DNA from: Paenibacillus sediminis
GTDB lineage: Bacteria > Bacillota > Bacilli > Paenibacillales > Paenibacillaceae
Direction of reading: 5' to 3'
Assembly (NCBI RefSeq): GCF_017873765.1
Contig: NZ_JAGGKP010000001.1
Coordinates: forward strand, 124,001-188,000
DNA length: 64,000 nucleotides
Shown here: piece after piece, positions 8,385 to 17,315 of the stretch
Layout: each line of letters starts with the position of its first letter
How positions within the stretch are numbered: the stretch's first letter is position 1
Position numbers and translations under genes: made by a program
The notes under the pieces: generated by a model
Seen by the model: only the letters and a program-made list of their open reading frames with translations
The model's database searches: none
What the model was told of the DNA's origin: nothing

Positions 8385-11300
8385 ATGAAATTGAAGAATC
8401 TGCTGTCTTTCATTTTATGTTTAGCTCTCATCTTTCCTATGACTATTTCTATTGCATCAGCCGATCAATCTATAACTGCCAAAGCCTCGAACGGAAGCAC
8501 TATTGGTATTACTGCTGTGAACAGGGCCATTGGGGCAGCTGATGAAATGATTCTCTTTACACGACAAAACAGTAGCAAGATGACGGATTCGAATCCGTAT
8601 GCTGCTGCCGCGGTCGTTGATTACCAAGATGGTGCATATACCGTGACCTCTGTTACTTATCGGGAAGGCGCTGTTCAGATTCCGACGAACGGATTCGTGC
8701 TGTTTGGACACGGAACGAGTGAACAGTGGATTAAAGACAATATAGCTGTAGGCGATCCAGTTGAGATTATTGGATATACGCTTCCAGAACCGGTAACGGG
8801 AGGACCGCAGCTGATTACGGAGAATGGGGCGATGCTGCCGATTGATTACGTTGATCAAGAGCAGCAGCCGAACTCGATTGCCTTATATACTCGTAATTTT
8901 GGAGAAAAGACAAGGCCTTTTGCCGAGGATACCGTTCAATACATTATTGCTAACGGGGTATCCGTCGTAAAGAGTACTTATGGACTTAATGGTCAAAGAG
9001 GAACATATATCCCTGTGAACGGTTATGTTATTTCAGCAGCAGGCAGCGCAGCGGCAGCTCTAAACTTAGATGTAGGTCAGATGGTGCAGACTGTTAACGC
9101 AGACATTCCTATTTTGCCGACGAAATATATGAAGGTAAATGGAATTGCGGTAGGCATCGATAAAATAAATGGACCGCGCGGAGCGGGTGAAGTCGTTCTA
9201 TTTGATCCTTCTTACGGTGCAGCGACGAATCAGAATGCATGGGGGATGGAGATTAGTGTTGTTGCCAATAAGGTAACGAACGTTGTGGCGATCGAGTATG
9301 ATCCGAACACGGGAGGTTATAAAGATAACAATTCAGCGATTCCAGCGGACGGATATGTCTTATCCATTCAATCGGCAAGTCCTTACTACGATCAGCTAGT
9401 CGGCCATGTGAGTATTGGAGCAGAAGTGGAGCTTGTGACGGATAGTCTCGTCTACCAAGCAGCGAAAACGACGTTTGATGCTTATAATCCGAAGACGAAA
9501 GAAGACAATCCGGGCGGCTGGGATAATGATGGCAATCAGCCTTATCCTGGATTTCGAGGCACGAATCAGTTGATCGTCTATGATCGGAGTTATGGCACTG
9601 AAACGGGGACTAATCCTTGGGGAAATGAAGTGGCAGTCAACGCTCAAGGTTATGTCATTAGTAGCGGCGGCAACAACAAGCAAATTCCTGAAGGCGGTTA
9701 CGTGCTGTCTGGGCACGGCGTTAATAATACCTGGTTAACGAATAACGCGCCGGTCGGTGCGAAAGTGAGCTTTGATTTTGCCAAAAAACAAGTGCTAATC
9801 ATTTTCACACCGGAGTCCTATTTGGATAAAGCGGCGATTAGTATTGAGAGCGCGGAACAGGCGCTTCAGCAGTCCAAGGCTCAATTTATGGATGTGCCAT
9901 ATGCTCAAATCGAACAGAAGATTGCAGAAGCGAAAACAGTGTATGAGCAGGCGAAAGAACAAATATACCAAGGCGGTACAAACGGACTTATTGATTTACT
10001 AAATAATCTAGATATGCAAGTTACAGATGCCAACTACATGAATTATGAATCTCCTAAGGTGCAGACACGCGGGCTTTGGCTAAGGCCTAAGGAAACCAAT
10101 ATAGAGCAGGTTAAGGATCATTTGCAAAAGATTAAAGATACAGGTATCAACACGATCTATCTAGAAACGTGGTGGGACGGATATACGACATGGCCGACAT
10201 CCATTCCAGATACGGAATTAAATCCGATGTATAAAGGCTTCGATGTGCTCGGCGCTTACATTCAAGAAGGGAAGAAGCTCGGCATACAAATTCATGCTTG
10301 GGTCGAAAACTTCTTCGCCGGGGGCCCGGTAGTACAGAATCATCCAGATTGGCGACTCATAAGCAGACAAGGTATTGACTATGAGGAAGGCAGCTACAAT
10401 GCCAAATGGTATTGGCTCAATCCAGCGCTGCCGCAAGCGAGAGATTTCGTGGCTTCGGTCTACAAAGAACTTGTAACTAAATATGATATTGACTCGCTGC
10501 ATTTAGATTATGCAAGATACCCGGGCTCTGGAGATTACACGAATGATTTTGGATACGACACATATACTCGAAATTTATTTAGCGAGAAATATGGGGTTGA
10601 TCCGCTTAATCTTCATCCAGGAGACGCATTTTGGAATGAATGGCTGCAGTTCCGTGCAGATATTATTAACTCTTGGGTTGCAAGGGTTGTGAGCGATGCA
10701 CACGCTATAAAACCGAACCTCCAAATTACAGCAGCCGTCTGGCCAAATTATGATGAAGCGCCGAAAACCCACGCTCAGGAGACGAAGAATTGGCTGGACA
10801 ACAATTTGATCGATGAGCTGTTCCATATGTCCTATGCGCCAGGCTCGGCATTAACCGTGGCCGATTTGAAGAACTCATTGCTACTAGCTGGCAACAATGC
10901 CTTCGTCTCCTCAGGATTGGATACGTTCCAAGGTAATTCGACCTCTGCTGTTGTCGATCAGATAAATGAAGCGAACAAAAATGGTGCAGCGGGTGTAGCA
11001 CTGTTCGAATTTGAAGGCTTATTCAATTACAAATATGACAGAGTGCTGAAAATCGGCCTTTTCCGCAATCAAGCGATCATGCCTGATTATCGTAAGACGA
11101 AGCCGCTCTCGACGGTCATGGAAGAGATCATTCGGAAAATCGATGAGATTTATGTTCCTTTTCAGGGTATGAGCAGCAAAGAAGCGAATACATTTAAACG
11201 GGTACTGCAGTCGGCTGTGAGAACTTTGAATATCGATCCAGATATGCAGGCAGAGACATCAGGCATGGTGAAGAAACAGATCGAAATGATAAAGAGTGAA

Positions 11301-11717
11301 CTTCTTGAGAGCAGAACGATTCATCCAGAAGTTATCCATCGAATGAACCATGATTTGGATTACGGCAGCAAAATGATCGATGTATATTTCTCAAAGGCAG
11401 AATTGAAAGCACAATTAAGCAATTTAACGGTAAGTGCTGGGTCGTTGACGCCTTCCTTTGTGCCATCCACTTATGCATACACAGTACAGGTAGGAAATGA
11501 AGTGACGAAGCTAAACATCTCAGCGAGTGTGGATCATCCGAAAACTGTTATTGTTGTGGACGACAAACGGTATACGGGCGGTGCGAATATTCCTGTGAAG
11601 CTTCACACCGGTCCAAACAAGGTGATGATTAACGTCATTTCTGAAGATGGACTCAAGAAGAACTACTCAGTGACGATTGTTCGTGCCTCGAAGGGAGGCA
11701 AAGGGGATCATAACTAA
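8385..11717 (+). CDS. Secreted family 10-like glycosyl hydrolase (GHL10) with four N-terminal repeats and a cadherin-like C-terminal domain
   Basis: The start at ATG 8385 is supported by GGGGAGG 7 bases upstream and gives a clean Sec signal peptide (cleavage near ASA-DQ, residue about 27). The protein (1110 aa) then has four diverged modules of about 75-100 residues, each ending in an IPxxGYVLSxHG-like line (residues about 55-465). A helical linker follows (about 480-545), then a GHL10 glycosidase TIM barrel (about 560-900) with TRGLWLRPKETNIEQV, IQIHAWVENFFAGG and the signature LHLDYARYPG. The last 85 residues are a cadherin-like beta-sandwich (LSNLTVSAGSLTPSFVPST). GHL10 enzymes are predicted to cleave extracellular polysaccharide or peptidoglycan-type glycans. 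It probably releases the oligosaccharide imported by the ABC system downstream. No anchor or S-layer domain is visible. Confidence 0.9.
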   Translation: MKLKNLLSFILCLALIFPMTISIASADQSITAKASNGSTIGITAVNRAIGAADEMILFTRQNSSKMTDSNPYAAAAVVDYQDGAYTVTSVTYREGAVQIPTNGFVLFGHGTSEQWIKDNIAVGDPVEIIGYTLPEPVTGGPQLITENGAMLPIDYVDQEQQPNSIALYTRNFGEKTRPFAEDTVQYIIANGVSVVKSTYGLNGQRGTYIPVNGYVISAAGSAAAALNLDVGQMVQTVNADIPILPTKYMKVNGIAVGIDKINGPRGAGEVVLFDPSYGAATNQNAWGMEISVVANKVTNVVAIEYDPNTGGYKDNNSAIPADGYVLSIQSASPYYDQLVGHVSIGAEVELVTDSLVYQAAKTTFDAYNPKTKEDNPGGWDNDGNQPYPGFRGTNQLIVYDRSYGTETGTNPWGNEVAVNAQGYVISSGGNNKQIPEGGYVLSGHGVNNTWLTNNAPVGAKVSFDFAKKQVLIIFTPESYLDKAAISIESAEQALQQSKAQFMDVPYAQIEQKIAEAKTVYEQAKEQIYQGGTNGLIDLLNNLDMQVTDANYMNYESPKVQTRGLWLRPKETNIEQVKDHLQKIKDTGINTIYLETWWDGYTTWPTSIPDTELNPMYKGFDVLGAYIQEGKKLGIQIHAWVENFFAGGPVVQNHPDWRLISRQGIDYEEGSYNAKWYWLNPALPQARDFVASVYKELVTKYDIDSLHLDYARYPGSGDYTNDFGYDTYTRNLFSEKYGVDPLNLHPGDAFWNEWLQFRADIINSWVARVVSDAHAIKPNLQITAAVWPNYDEAPKTHAQETKNWLDNNLIDELFHMSYAPGSALTVADLKNSLLLAGNNAFVSSGLDTFQGNSTSAVVDQINEANKNGAAGVALFEFEGLFNYKYDRVLKIGLFRNQAIMPDYRKTKPLSTVMEEIIRKIDEIYVPFQGMSSKEANTFKRVLQSAVRTLNIDPDMQAETSGMVKKQIEMIKSELLESRTIHPEVIHRMNHDLDYGSKMIDVYFSKAELKAQLSNLTVSAGSLTPSFVPSTYAYTVQVGNEVTKLNISASVDHPKTVIVVDDKRYTGGANIPVKLHTGPNKVMINVISEDGLKKNYSVTIVRASKGGKGDHN
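8546..9780 (+). repeat. Four diverged coding repeats in the GHL10 protein
   Basis: The modules lie at roughly 8546-8790, 8875-9105, 9189-9443 and 9568-9780. Each opens with a line such as LIVYDRSYGTETGTNPWG or VVLFDPSYGAATNQNAWG and closes with IPEGGYVLSGHG, IPADGYVLS, IPVNGYVIS or IPTNGFVLFGHG. They look like tandem beta-rich domains, perhaps carbohydrate-binding; no family was recognised. Confidence 0.7.
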
Positions 11718-11780
11718 GGGCCGCGGGGAATGGATTCCACCGAGCTGGATAATGAATGATTTGTTAAGGAGTGCTGGATC

Positions 11781-12671
11781 ATGAGGTTCGCGGTGATGTC
11801 CGACATTCATATTGTTGCATGGGATGAGGAATCGGGGGCTCGACTGATTCAAGCGCTGGACGATTATATGAATCTTGAGCAGCGCCCTGACTTTATTGTC
11901 ATGAATGGCGACTTGACCGATGGACACGAGGATGATTATAGACTGCTGAAGGAGATTATTCAAAAGCGACATTTGCCGCCTATTTATGTAACGAACGGCA
12001 ACCACGAATATTATAAAATGTGGCACAATGAGAAGCGGCAAATGGTACATGAGACTTTTCCGAACGGATGGTCCAGCGAACAAGCAATCAAATTATTTAC
12101 TTCCGAGATGGGACTTTCTTGCAGTTATTATGACGTATGGACTGAGGACTCCCATCTTATTTTTTTAAGCGGAGAACAATACCGTGATCGTCATCCGGAA
12201 AGTTTGGAGGATGCGTGGATTTCGGAAGAACAATTTGCATGGCTTGAAGAAGTGCTGAATGCGCATCGGAATGCTGGTCAAGCTCGCGTTAAAAGGAAAC
12301 CTATCTTTGTGTTCCTGCATCAACCTTTGCCAGGTACAGTTGCTGGCAGTCATTGTCCTGAAGAGAAAGGCGTTGTGCAGGACGAACGGTTTCGTGATAT
12401 TTTGTCGCAATATCCAGAAATTATATTATTCTCTGGCCATACTCATGCGGAGCTCTCCAGCAAGCATATTTATGTAGAGGATGTGATTGGACATATGGGT
12501 ACTTCTTCGGTGCGAAGACCTTATGATTTGGATCTGCATCCGATAGAGGGACCGTGCAGCGAGAGCGTCTTGGTAGAAGTAATCGAGAATAAGGTCGTAA
12601 TCAAGGGACGCAGGCACGACACCCATGAATGGCTTGAAGCAGTTTGCTTTGAAAGGGAACTTGAAATGTGA
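11781..12671 (+). CDS. Calcineurin-like metallophosphoesterase
   Basis: A 296-residue protein with the complete metallophosphoesterase motif set: SDIHIVAW (residues 7-14, D and H ligands), MNGDLTDGHEDD (about 46-57), NGNHEYY (GNHE, about 73-79), FVFLHQPLPG (His) and LFSGHTHAE (GHxH, about 215-223). There is no signal peptide, so it should be cytosolic. The family hydrolyses phosphomonoesters or phosphodiesters with two metal ions. A ribosome binding site AAGGAG precedes the ATG. Placed between the secreted glycosidase and a sugar isomerase, it may remove phosphate from an imported or phosphorylated sugar; the substrate is not deducible. Confidence 0.9.
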   Translation: MRFAVMSDIHIVAWDEESGARLIQALDDYMNLEQRPDFIVMNGDLTDGHEDDYRLLKEIIQKRHLPPIYVTNGNHEYYKMWHNEKRQMVHETFPNGWSSEQAIKLFTSEMGLSCSYYDVWTEDSHLIFLSGEQYRDRHPESLEDAWISEEQFAWLEEVLNAHRNAGQARVKRKPIFVFLHQPLPGTVAGSHCPEEKGVVQDERFRDILSQYPEIILFSGHTHAELSSKHIYVEDVIGHMGTSSVRRPYDLDLHPIEGPCSESVLVEVIENKVVIKGRRHDTHEWLEAVCFERELEM

Positions 12672-12702
12672 TTCGTGATGAAAACAAGGGAGATGGATGG
12701 GG

Positions 12703-13569
12703 ATGAACATTAGTTTAAGCATGTGGAGTGTACACAAGTATTGGTACAACGGTTCATGGGATGTGCTGGGTTTCTTGGATTTTGCTGCTGCGACGAAGGC
12801 TGCTGGTGTAGAATTGTTAAGTATTTTTTGGCGGGATAAGGAGAAAGAGCTTCCCTTAGTGGTAGAGGCACTGAAACGACATGGGCTTGAAGTTGTCTGT
12901 TTTTGTGCATGTAACAATTTCGTACTTCCAACCGCTGAGGAACGTGAGCAGCAGCTCAAAGAAATTACAGATTCGATCGATACAGCAGTTCATCTAGGTA
13001 CACGTATCGTTCGCGTTTTCTCAGGAGATCAGCCTCATGACGGATCTATCTCCTATGAAACAGGGATGCAGTACGTATTAGAAGGCCTGTCTGCCGCAGC
13101 CAAATATGCCGAGGACAACAATGTTGTGCTCTGTTTAGAAAATCACGGGCTGTTCGCCGGCAGAAGCGATCAAGTGAACGATATTATTGCGGCCATTCAT
13201 TCTCCGGCTCTTCGCAGTACATTTGATACGGGTAATTTCCTGCTAGTCGGTCAAAGCCCTAACGATGCGATTCATGAGCTCATCGATAACGTGGCACATG
13301 TGCATGTTAAGGATTTGATTCAGGTATCGGAAAAGGCAGAGGGAGTATTCGACCATGCGCTGGGTGGCCAGTTGTACTTGTCGACTATTGCCGGTGAGGG
13401 TGAAGTAGACCTGCGATTCATACTAACTGAGCTTTATAACAACGGTTATGATGGCTGGCTGTCCGTAGAATTCGAAGGCATTGAGGAGCAGACCGAAGGT
13501 TCAATTCGCTCCATTGATTATACAGACCAGCTCGTTCAGGAGATTAAAGCGACGGTTAGAGCGCAGTAA
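12703..13569 (+). CDS. Sugar phosphate isomerase/epimerase (second TIM-barrel paralogue)
   Basis: The protein (288 aa from ATG 12703; an ATG at 12697 is also in frame) is another xylose-isomerase-like TIM barrel. Motifs: LCLENHGLFAG (metal Glu), RSTFDTGNFLLVG (Asp), VAHVHVKDLI (His), GEGEVDLRFI and WLSVEFEG (C-terminal Glu). It is only about 30 bases after the metallophosphoesterase gene and likely co-transcribed with it. It differs strongly from the family member at 6296, so the two probably act on different intermediates. A terminator follows directly. The exact reaction is unknown. Confidence 0.88.
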   Translation: MNISLSMWSVHKYWYNGSWDVLGFLDFAAATKAAGVELLSIFWRDKEKELPLVVEALKRHGLEVVCFCACNNFVLPTAEEREQQLKEITDSIDTAVHLGTRIVRVFSGDQPHDGSISYETGMQYVLEGLSAAAKYAEDNNVVLCLENHGLFAGRSDQVNDIIAAIHSPALRSTFDTGNFLLVGQSPNDAIHELIDNVAHVHVKDLIQVSEKAEGVFDHALGGQLYLSTIAGEGEVDLRFILTELYNNGYDGWLSVEFEGIEEQTEGSIRSIDYTDQLVQEIKATVRAQ

Positions 13570-13581
13570 TCCCCTCACTAT

Positions 13582-13612
13582 AAAAAGACGTCCGCATTCG
13601 CGGACGTTTTTT
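13582..13612. terminator. Bidirectional terminator between convergent genes
   Basis: ACGTCCGC (13588-13595), loop ATTC, GCGGACGT (13600-13607), with an A-run on the left and a T-run on the right. It can stop transcription from both the isomerase gene and the convergent oxidoreductase gene. Confidence 0.88.
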
Positions 13613-14669
13613 ACCAATTTACCTCTCGGCCCAGAGCGCTGGATTCATAGATTCCGCACAAAATCTTCATCATCTCTACACCGTGCTGAACGGGGCTTAA
13701 TGTCGTCTTGCGTTCTAAGCAGCTGTCTATAAAGTGATTGATTTCATTTTGAAAGCCGGCTGCAAAATCGAATGACAAATTGTCGACCTGCGGTTGAACA
13801 TTGAGAATCGTATCGTATTTCTCGCTGATAATCGCGAGCTCTGGTTCGATTTCAGCGCCACCTTTATCACCGTATAGTTTCACAGTGAGCTCATCCTTCT
13901 TGGCGTGAAGTGTAAAGCTTACATCAACCAGCAGTGAAGCCCCATTTTCAAATCGGATGAGGGCGTTTGCCAAATCTTCAACGTTATTTTTGGACGCATC
14001 ATAATCGGCGGCCTTATAGAACGATAGATTATTTACATTAGACCGATTTCCAAGCCGGTTATACGTATTGCCGCTGACTGAGACAACCTTTGGCATCCCC
14101 ATCAAATACCAGCAAATATCGATAATGTGTACGCCGAGATCGATGAGCGGTCCGCCGCCGGAACGCTCTTGATCGGAGAACCATCCTCCCGGATTTCCGA
14201 GTCTGCGAAGACAAGTCGCTTTGGCAAAATAGATCGTACCGAGCTCTCCGTTATCTATAAATTGTTTTAAAATTTGTGTATTCGGAGCGTACCGACGCAC
14301 AAAGCCGACTTGAAGCAATTTACCACTCTGCTCTACAGCTTCTTGTATACGGTGCGCTTCTTCTACTGTTTTACATAAAGGCTTTTCTACGAGTACGTGT
14401 TTGCCGGCATTTAAGGCGGAAATAGCAATCTCTGCATGTGTATTATTCCAAGTGCAGATGCTTACGGCGTCAATTTCAGGATTCGCGAGCAGGTCGTTAT
14501 AGTCGGTATAGTAATGACTGGCACCATATTTTGCTGACTTATCCTTCGCTCTTTGCTCATTCAAATCACAAATGGCGTAAATCTCCACTTCCTCGTTATG
14601 CAGATAAGCGTTTAAATGGGCCTCTGAAATGGATCCTGCGCCGATTACCCCGATTTTCAACCTTGTCAT
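13611..14669 (-). CDS. Gfo/Idh/MocA-family oxidoreductase
   Basis: A 352-residue NAD(P)-dependent sugar dehydrogenase. The N-terminal Rossmann domain has IGVIGAGSISEAHLNAYLHN (residues about 5-24) and the catalytic EKPLCKTV line (about 95-102); the C-terminal alpha/beta domain has GGGPLIDLGVHIIDICWYLMG, whose D and H are the usual catalytic site. The family oxidises sugars or inositols at C-2 or C-3, or aldoses at C-1. AAGGAG lies upstream of the ATG at 14669. It is divergent from the sugar ABC operon and convergent with the isomerase gene; together with two TIM-barrel isomerases it could form a keto-sugar route. Substrate unknown. Confidence 0.92.
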   Translation of the reverse strand: MTRLKIGVIGAGSISEAHLNAYLHNEEVEIYAICDLNEQRAKDKSAKYGASHYYTDYNDLLANPEIDAVSICTWNNTHAEIAISALNAGKHVLVEKPLCKTVEEAHRIQEAVEQSGKLLQVGFVRRYAPNTQILKQFIDNGELGTIYFAKATCLRRLGNPGGWFSDQERSGGGPLIDLGVHIIDICWYLMGMPKVVSVSGNTYNRLGNRSNVNNLSFYKAADYDASKNNVEDLANALIRFENGASLLVDVSFTLHAKKDELTVKLYGDKGGAEIEPELAIISEKYDTILNVQPQVDNLSFDFAAGFQNEINHFIDSCLERKTTLSPVQHGVEMMKILCGIYESSALGREVNW

Positions 14670-14797
14670 CGGTACACAACTCCTTTTTCTCCTTTTTATA
14701 AAAGGTATTCAAATGTGCTTAATAGAAGTATTCTGCCATCAAATGGAATATTCCTTTAAAATAATTGATAAAAGTGAAAAAAACTTTCAAAAAAGTA

Positions 14798-14826
14798 TTG
14801 ACGGTTGGTCTACTGGGTCTTAACAT
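14798..14826 (+). promoter_or_regulatory. Sigma-A promoter of the sugar ABC operon
   Basis: TTGACG (14798-14803), a 17-base spacer, and TAACAT (14821-14826). It stands in the 324-base gap between the divergent oxidoreductase gene and the binding-protein gene. A short inverted repeat TGAAA-AAAAC-TTTCA (14775-14789) lies just upstream and could be a regulator site. I see no other feature in this gap. The 5' untranslated leader is about 160 bases. Confidence 0.65.
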
Positions 14827-14993
14827 GGGATATAGGAACATTATGGAATTTTTATAAGAATTAAACATCTTGTTTTTTTTCGTTGTTCTGCATGAACGAA
14901 GATCGCACTTAGGAGGGATGCGGCTCATTTCAAGATTCGTTAGTTGAAAGGCAAGGGGAACATATCAATTCAATGAAGGTGGGGAAAGCAAAA

Positions 14994-16364
14994 ATGTCAA
15001 AGAGGTATCGTTCATTTGCACTCCTATTAGCAATGGTCATGTTGATTTCATTGATTGCCGCTTGCGGTTCCGGCAGTTCCAGCGATAAGAATAATACAGC
15101 GCAAACGCCGGGTACCACTACGGAAACGACGAATACGAATACAGACACAGCCAAAAAAGAAGAACCTAAACAAGAACCTGTTGAACTTAAATTTTGGACC
15201 ATCTCGTTAAGTCCTAATTTTGATGATTATATAAATGGCCGGATTAAAAAATTCGAAGATGAGAATCCAGGAATTACGGTGAAATGGACAGATCTCCCGT
15301 ACGGTTCCATGGAAAATAAACTGCTCACATCCATCGCAGGCGGCAAATCGCCGGACGTTGTGAATTTGAATACCGGTATGACCATGACACTGGCTGGGAA
15401 AAACGCACTCGTTGATTTGAACAAGGAAGCGACCGAAGAGCAGCGTTCGATCTATTTCCCGGATCTGTACAATTCGACAAAACTTGGTGAAAGCGTTTAT
15501 GCATTCCCTTGGTACTATGGTCTGTCCGTGTTCGCTTATAACAAAAAAATCTATGAAGAAGCGGGTCTCGATCCGAACAAGCCGCCGACAACGTACGAAG
15601 AAATGAAACAACAGGCAATTATTATTAAGGAAAAGACAGGCAAATACGGCTTCGTGCCAACTTATAATCCGCCGGCTGATTTCTATTTCTTAGGTGTACC
15701 GATCATTAGCGAAGATAAGAAGACCATTATTGTCGATACGCCGGAAGCATTAGAGTGGGCGAAATGGAACAAGGATCTGTATGATCAAGGTATTGTTCCG
15801 AAGGATAGCTTATCCGCTGATGCCAATTATGCCACTGATAAATATCAAGCAGGTAAAATTGCATCATTGACTACAGGCGCGCAGTTCTTGAGCCGCGTAA
15901 AAACAAACGCAAAAGATGTGTATGATAACACCCTCATCGCTAAAATGCCTACCCTGAAACCAGGCGGTAATGTGCAAGCAGGCCTCATGAACGTCGTCGT
16001 TCCGACGATGAGTACTCACCATAAAGAAGCGATTCTGTTCGCGAACTTTATTACAAACGATGAATCTCAACTCGAGTTCTGTAAAATCGTTAATATTCTT
16101 CCATCGACGAAAAAAGCTGCAGCTGATCCATTCTTCACGCAAGCCGGAACCGATCCTGAATCACAAGCTAAAGTCATTACAGCCCAAATGGCTTCAATGG
16201 GTAAAGACTTCTCACTTGGTGTAAAAAACGAAGGAGATGTTCTTGATCCGCTCTGGAAAGGGTGGAAGGAAATGCTGAATGGAAAAGTGACGCCGGAAGA
16301 AATGCTGAAGAAGGCTCAAGCTGAAATGCAGAAGAAACTCGACGAAATTAACGCTAGCGAGTAA
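14994..16364 (+). CDS. Sugar ABC transporter extracellular binding lipoprotein
   Basis: The start at ATG 14994 follows AAGGTGGGG by about 8 bases and gives a lipoprotein signal with lipobox LIAAC. The 456-residue protein is a family 1 solute-binding protein: ELKFWTISLSPNFDDYINGR, EDENPGITVKWTDLPYGSM, GGKSPDVVNLNTGMTMTLAG and YAFPWYYGLSVFAYNKKI are typical. It captures a carbohydrate outside the membrane and delivers it to the two permeases that follow. No ATP-binding subunit is encoded nearby, so a shared MsmX/UgpC-type ATPase probably serves this transporter. It heads an operon of up to nine genes. Confidence 0.93.
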   Translation: MSKRYRSFALLLAMVMLISLIAACGSGSSSDKNNTAQTPGTTTETTNTNTDTAKKEEPKQEPVELKFWTISLSPNFDDYINGRIKKFEDENPGITVKWTDLPYGSMENKLLTSIAGGKSPDVVNLNTGMTMTLAGKNALVDLNKEATEEQRSIYFPDLYNSTKLGESVYAFPWYYGLSVFAYNKKIYEEAGLDPNKPPTTYEEMKQQAIIIKEKTGKYGFVPTYNPPADFYFLGVPIISEDKKTIIVDTPEALEWAKWNKDLYDQGIVPKDSLSADANYATDKYQAGKIASLTTGAQFLSRVKTNAKDVYDNTLIAKMPTLKPGGNVQAGLMNVVVPTMSTHHKEAILFANFITNDESQLEFCKIVNILPSTKKAAADPFFTQAGTDPESQAKVITAQMASMGKDFSLGVKNEGDVLDPLWKGWKEMLNGKVTPEEMLKKAQAEMQKKLDEINASE

Positions 16365-16371
16365 AAGGGTA

Positions 16372-16401
16372 AGGAGTGAGTCCATCTCACTCCTATTTTT
16401 T
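16372..16401 (+). terminator. Attenuating hairpin between binding-protein and permease genes
   Basis: AGGAGTGAG (16372-16380), loop TCCAT, CTCACTCCT (16386-16394), then ATTTTTT. It is a proper terminator shape inside an operon, so it probably lets only part of the transcripts through and keeps binding protein in excess over permease. Confidence 0.75.
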
Positions 16402-16418
16402 AAAAGGAGGGAAATCGA

Positions 16419-17315
16419 TTGGCTTTATCGAAAGAGCAGGCCCGCCAAACTAGATTCGCTTATGCCATGCTTACTCCTGGAATTATATTATTGATCGTGT
16501 TTACCTTTATCCCAATTGTATATGGTCTACCGCTAGCCTTTACGAACTATTCGGCCGTTGATACAACGAAATGGGTTGGACTCAAAAACTTTGACAGAGC
16601 TTTTCATGATCCTGATTTTTGGGTCTCTCTTAAGAACTCTATTTTATATGTAATCGTAGTACCTGTAATCCAGTTTCTGTCGATCTTGATGGCAGTGCTC
16701 GTCAACAATAAGCTGCGGTTTGTTAATTTCTTTCGAACGGCTTATTTTATCCCAGTCGTGACTTCCATGACGGCGGCTGCAATCGCTTGGAAATGGGTGT
16801 TTGAAGAAGACGGGATTTTGAATTATTTTTTAGAGGTTGCAGGAATCATTGACGGCCCCATCTCATTTATGTCAGATATGAATTTAGCTCTTTACGGCGT
16901 CATGTGTGTAACCATTTGGAAGGGTCTCGGTTATTACATGATGATCTATCTTGCCGGATTGCAATCGATACCGAGTGAGCTTCAAGAGGCGGCCAAAATT
17001 GACGGCGCTGGACGGTGGAAAGTCATTTGGCATATTACGATTCCGCTGCTCATGCCATTCGTTATGCTATGTTCGCTTCTGTCCGTCATGGGCGCTATTC
17101 GTGTCTTTGATGAAATTTTTGTTATGCACGGCCCGAAAGGGGATCCGGCCTCTGCTACATTAACGACAAGTGTGTACACGTACAAAATTTCTTTCCAAGA
17201 TTATAACTTTGGCTATGGTGCAGCAGTAGGTCTTGTCGTTTCTTTATTAATTATGGTCTTTACGATTCTTCTGTTCAGATATACGAGAAGAGGAGGGATG
17301 AATTATTATGAATAG
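16419..17315 (+). CDS. Sugar ABC transporter permease (MalF/UgpA type)
   Basis: The 298-residue protein has six membrane helices and the EAA loop that contacts the ATPase (ELQEAAKIDGAGRWKVIWHI, residues about 187-206). Start is TTG 16419 with AAAGGAGG 8 bases upstream. It pairs with the MalG-type permease whose gene overlaps it by 8 bases. It belongs to the CUT1 class, which imports oligosaccharides and glycosides. Confidence 0.93.
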   Translation: MALSKEQARQTRFAYAMLTPGIILLIVFTFIPIVYGLPLAFTNYSAVDTTKWVGLKNFDRAFHDPDFWVSLKNSILYVIVVPVIQFLSILMAVLVNNKLRFVNFFRTAYFIPVVTSMTAAAIAWKWVFEEDGILNYFLEVAGIIDGPISFMSDMNLALYGVMCVTIWKGLGYYMMIYLAGLQSIPSELQEAAKIDGAGRWKVIWHITIPLLMPFVMLCSLLSVMGAIRVFDEIFVMHGPKGDPASATLTTSVYTYKISFQDYNFGYGAAVGLVVSLLIMVFTILLFRYTRRGGMNYYE

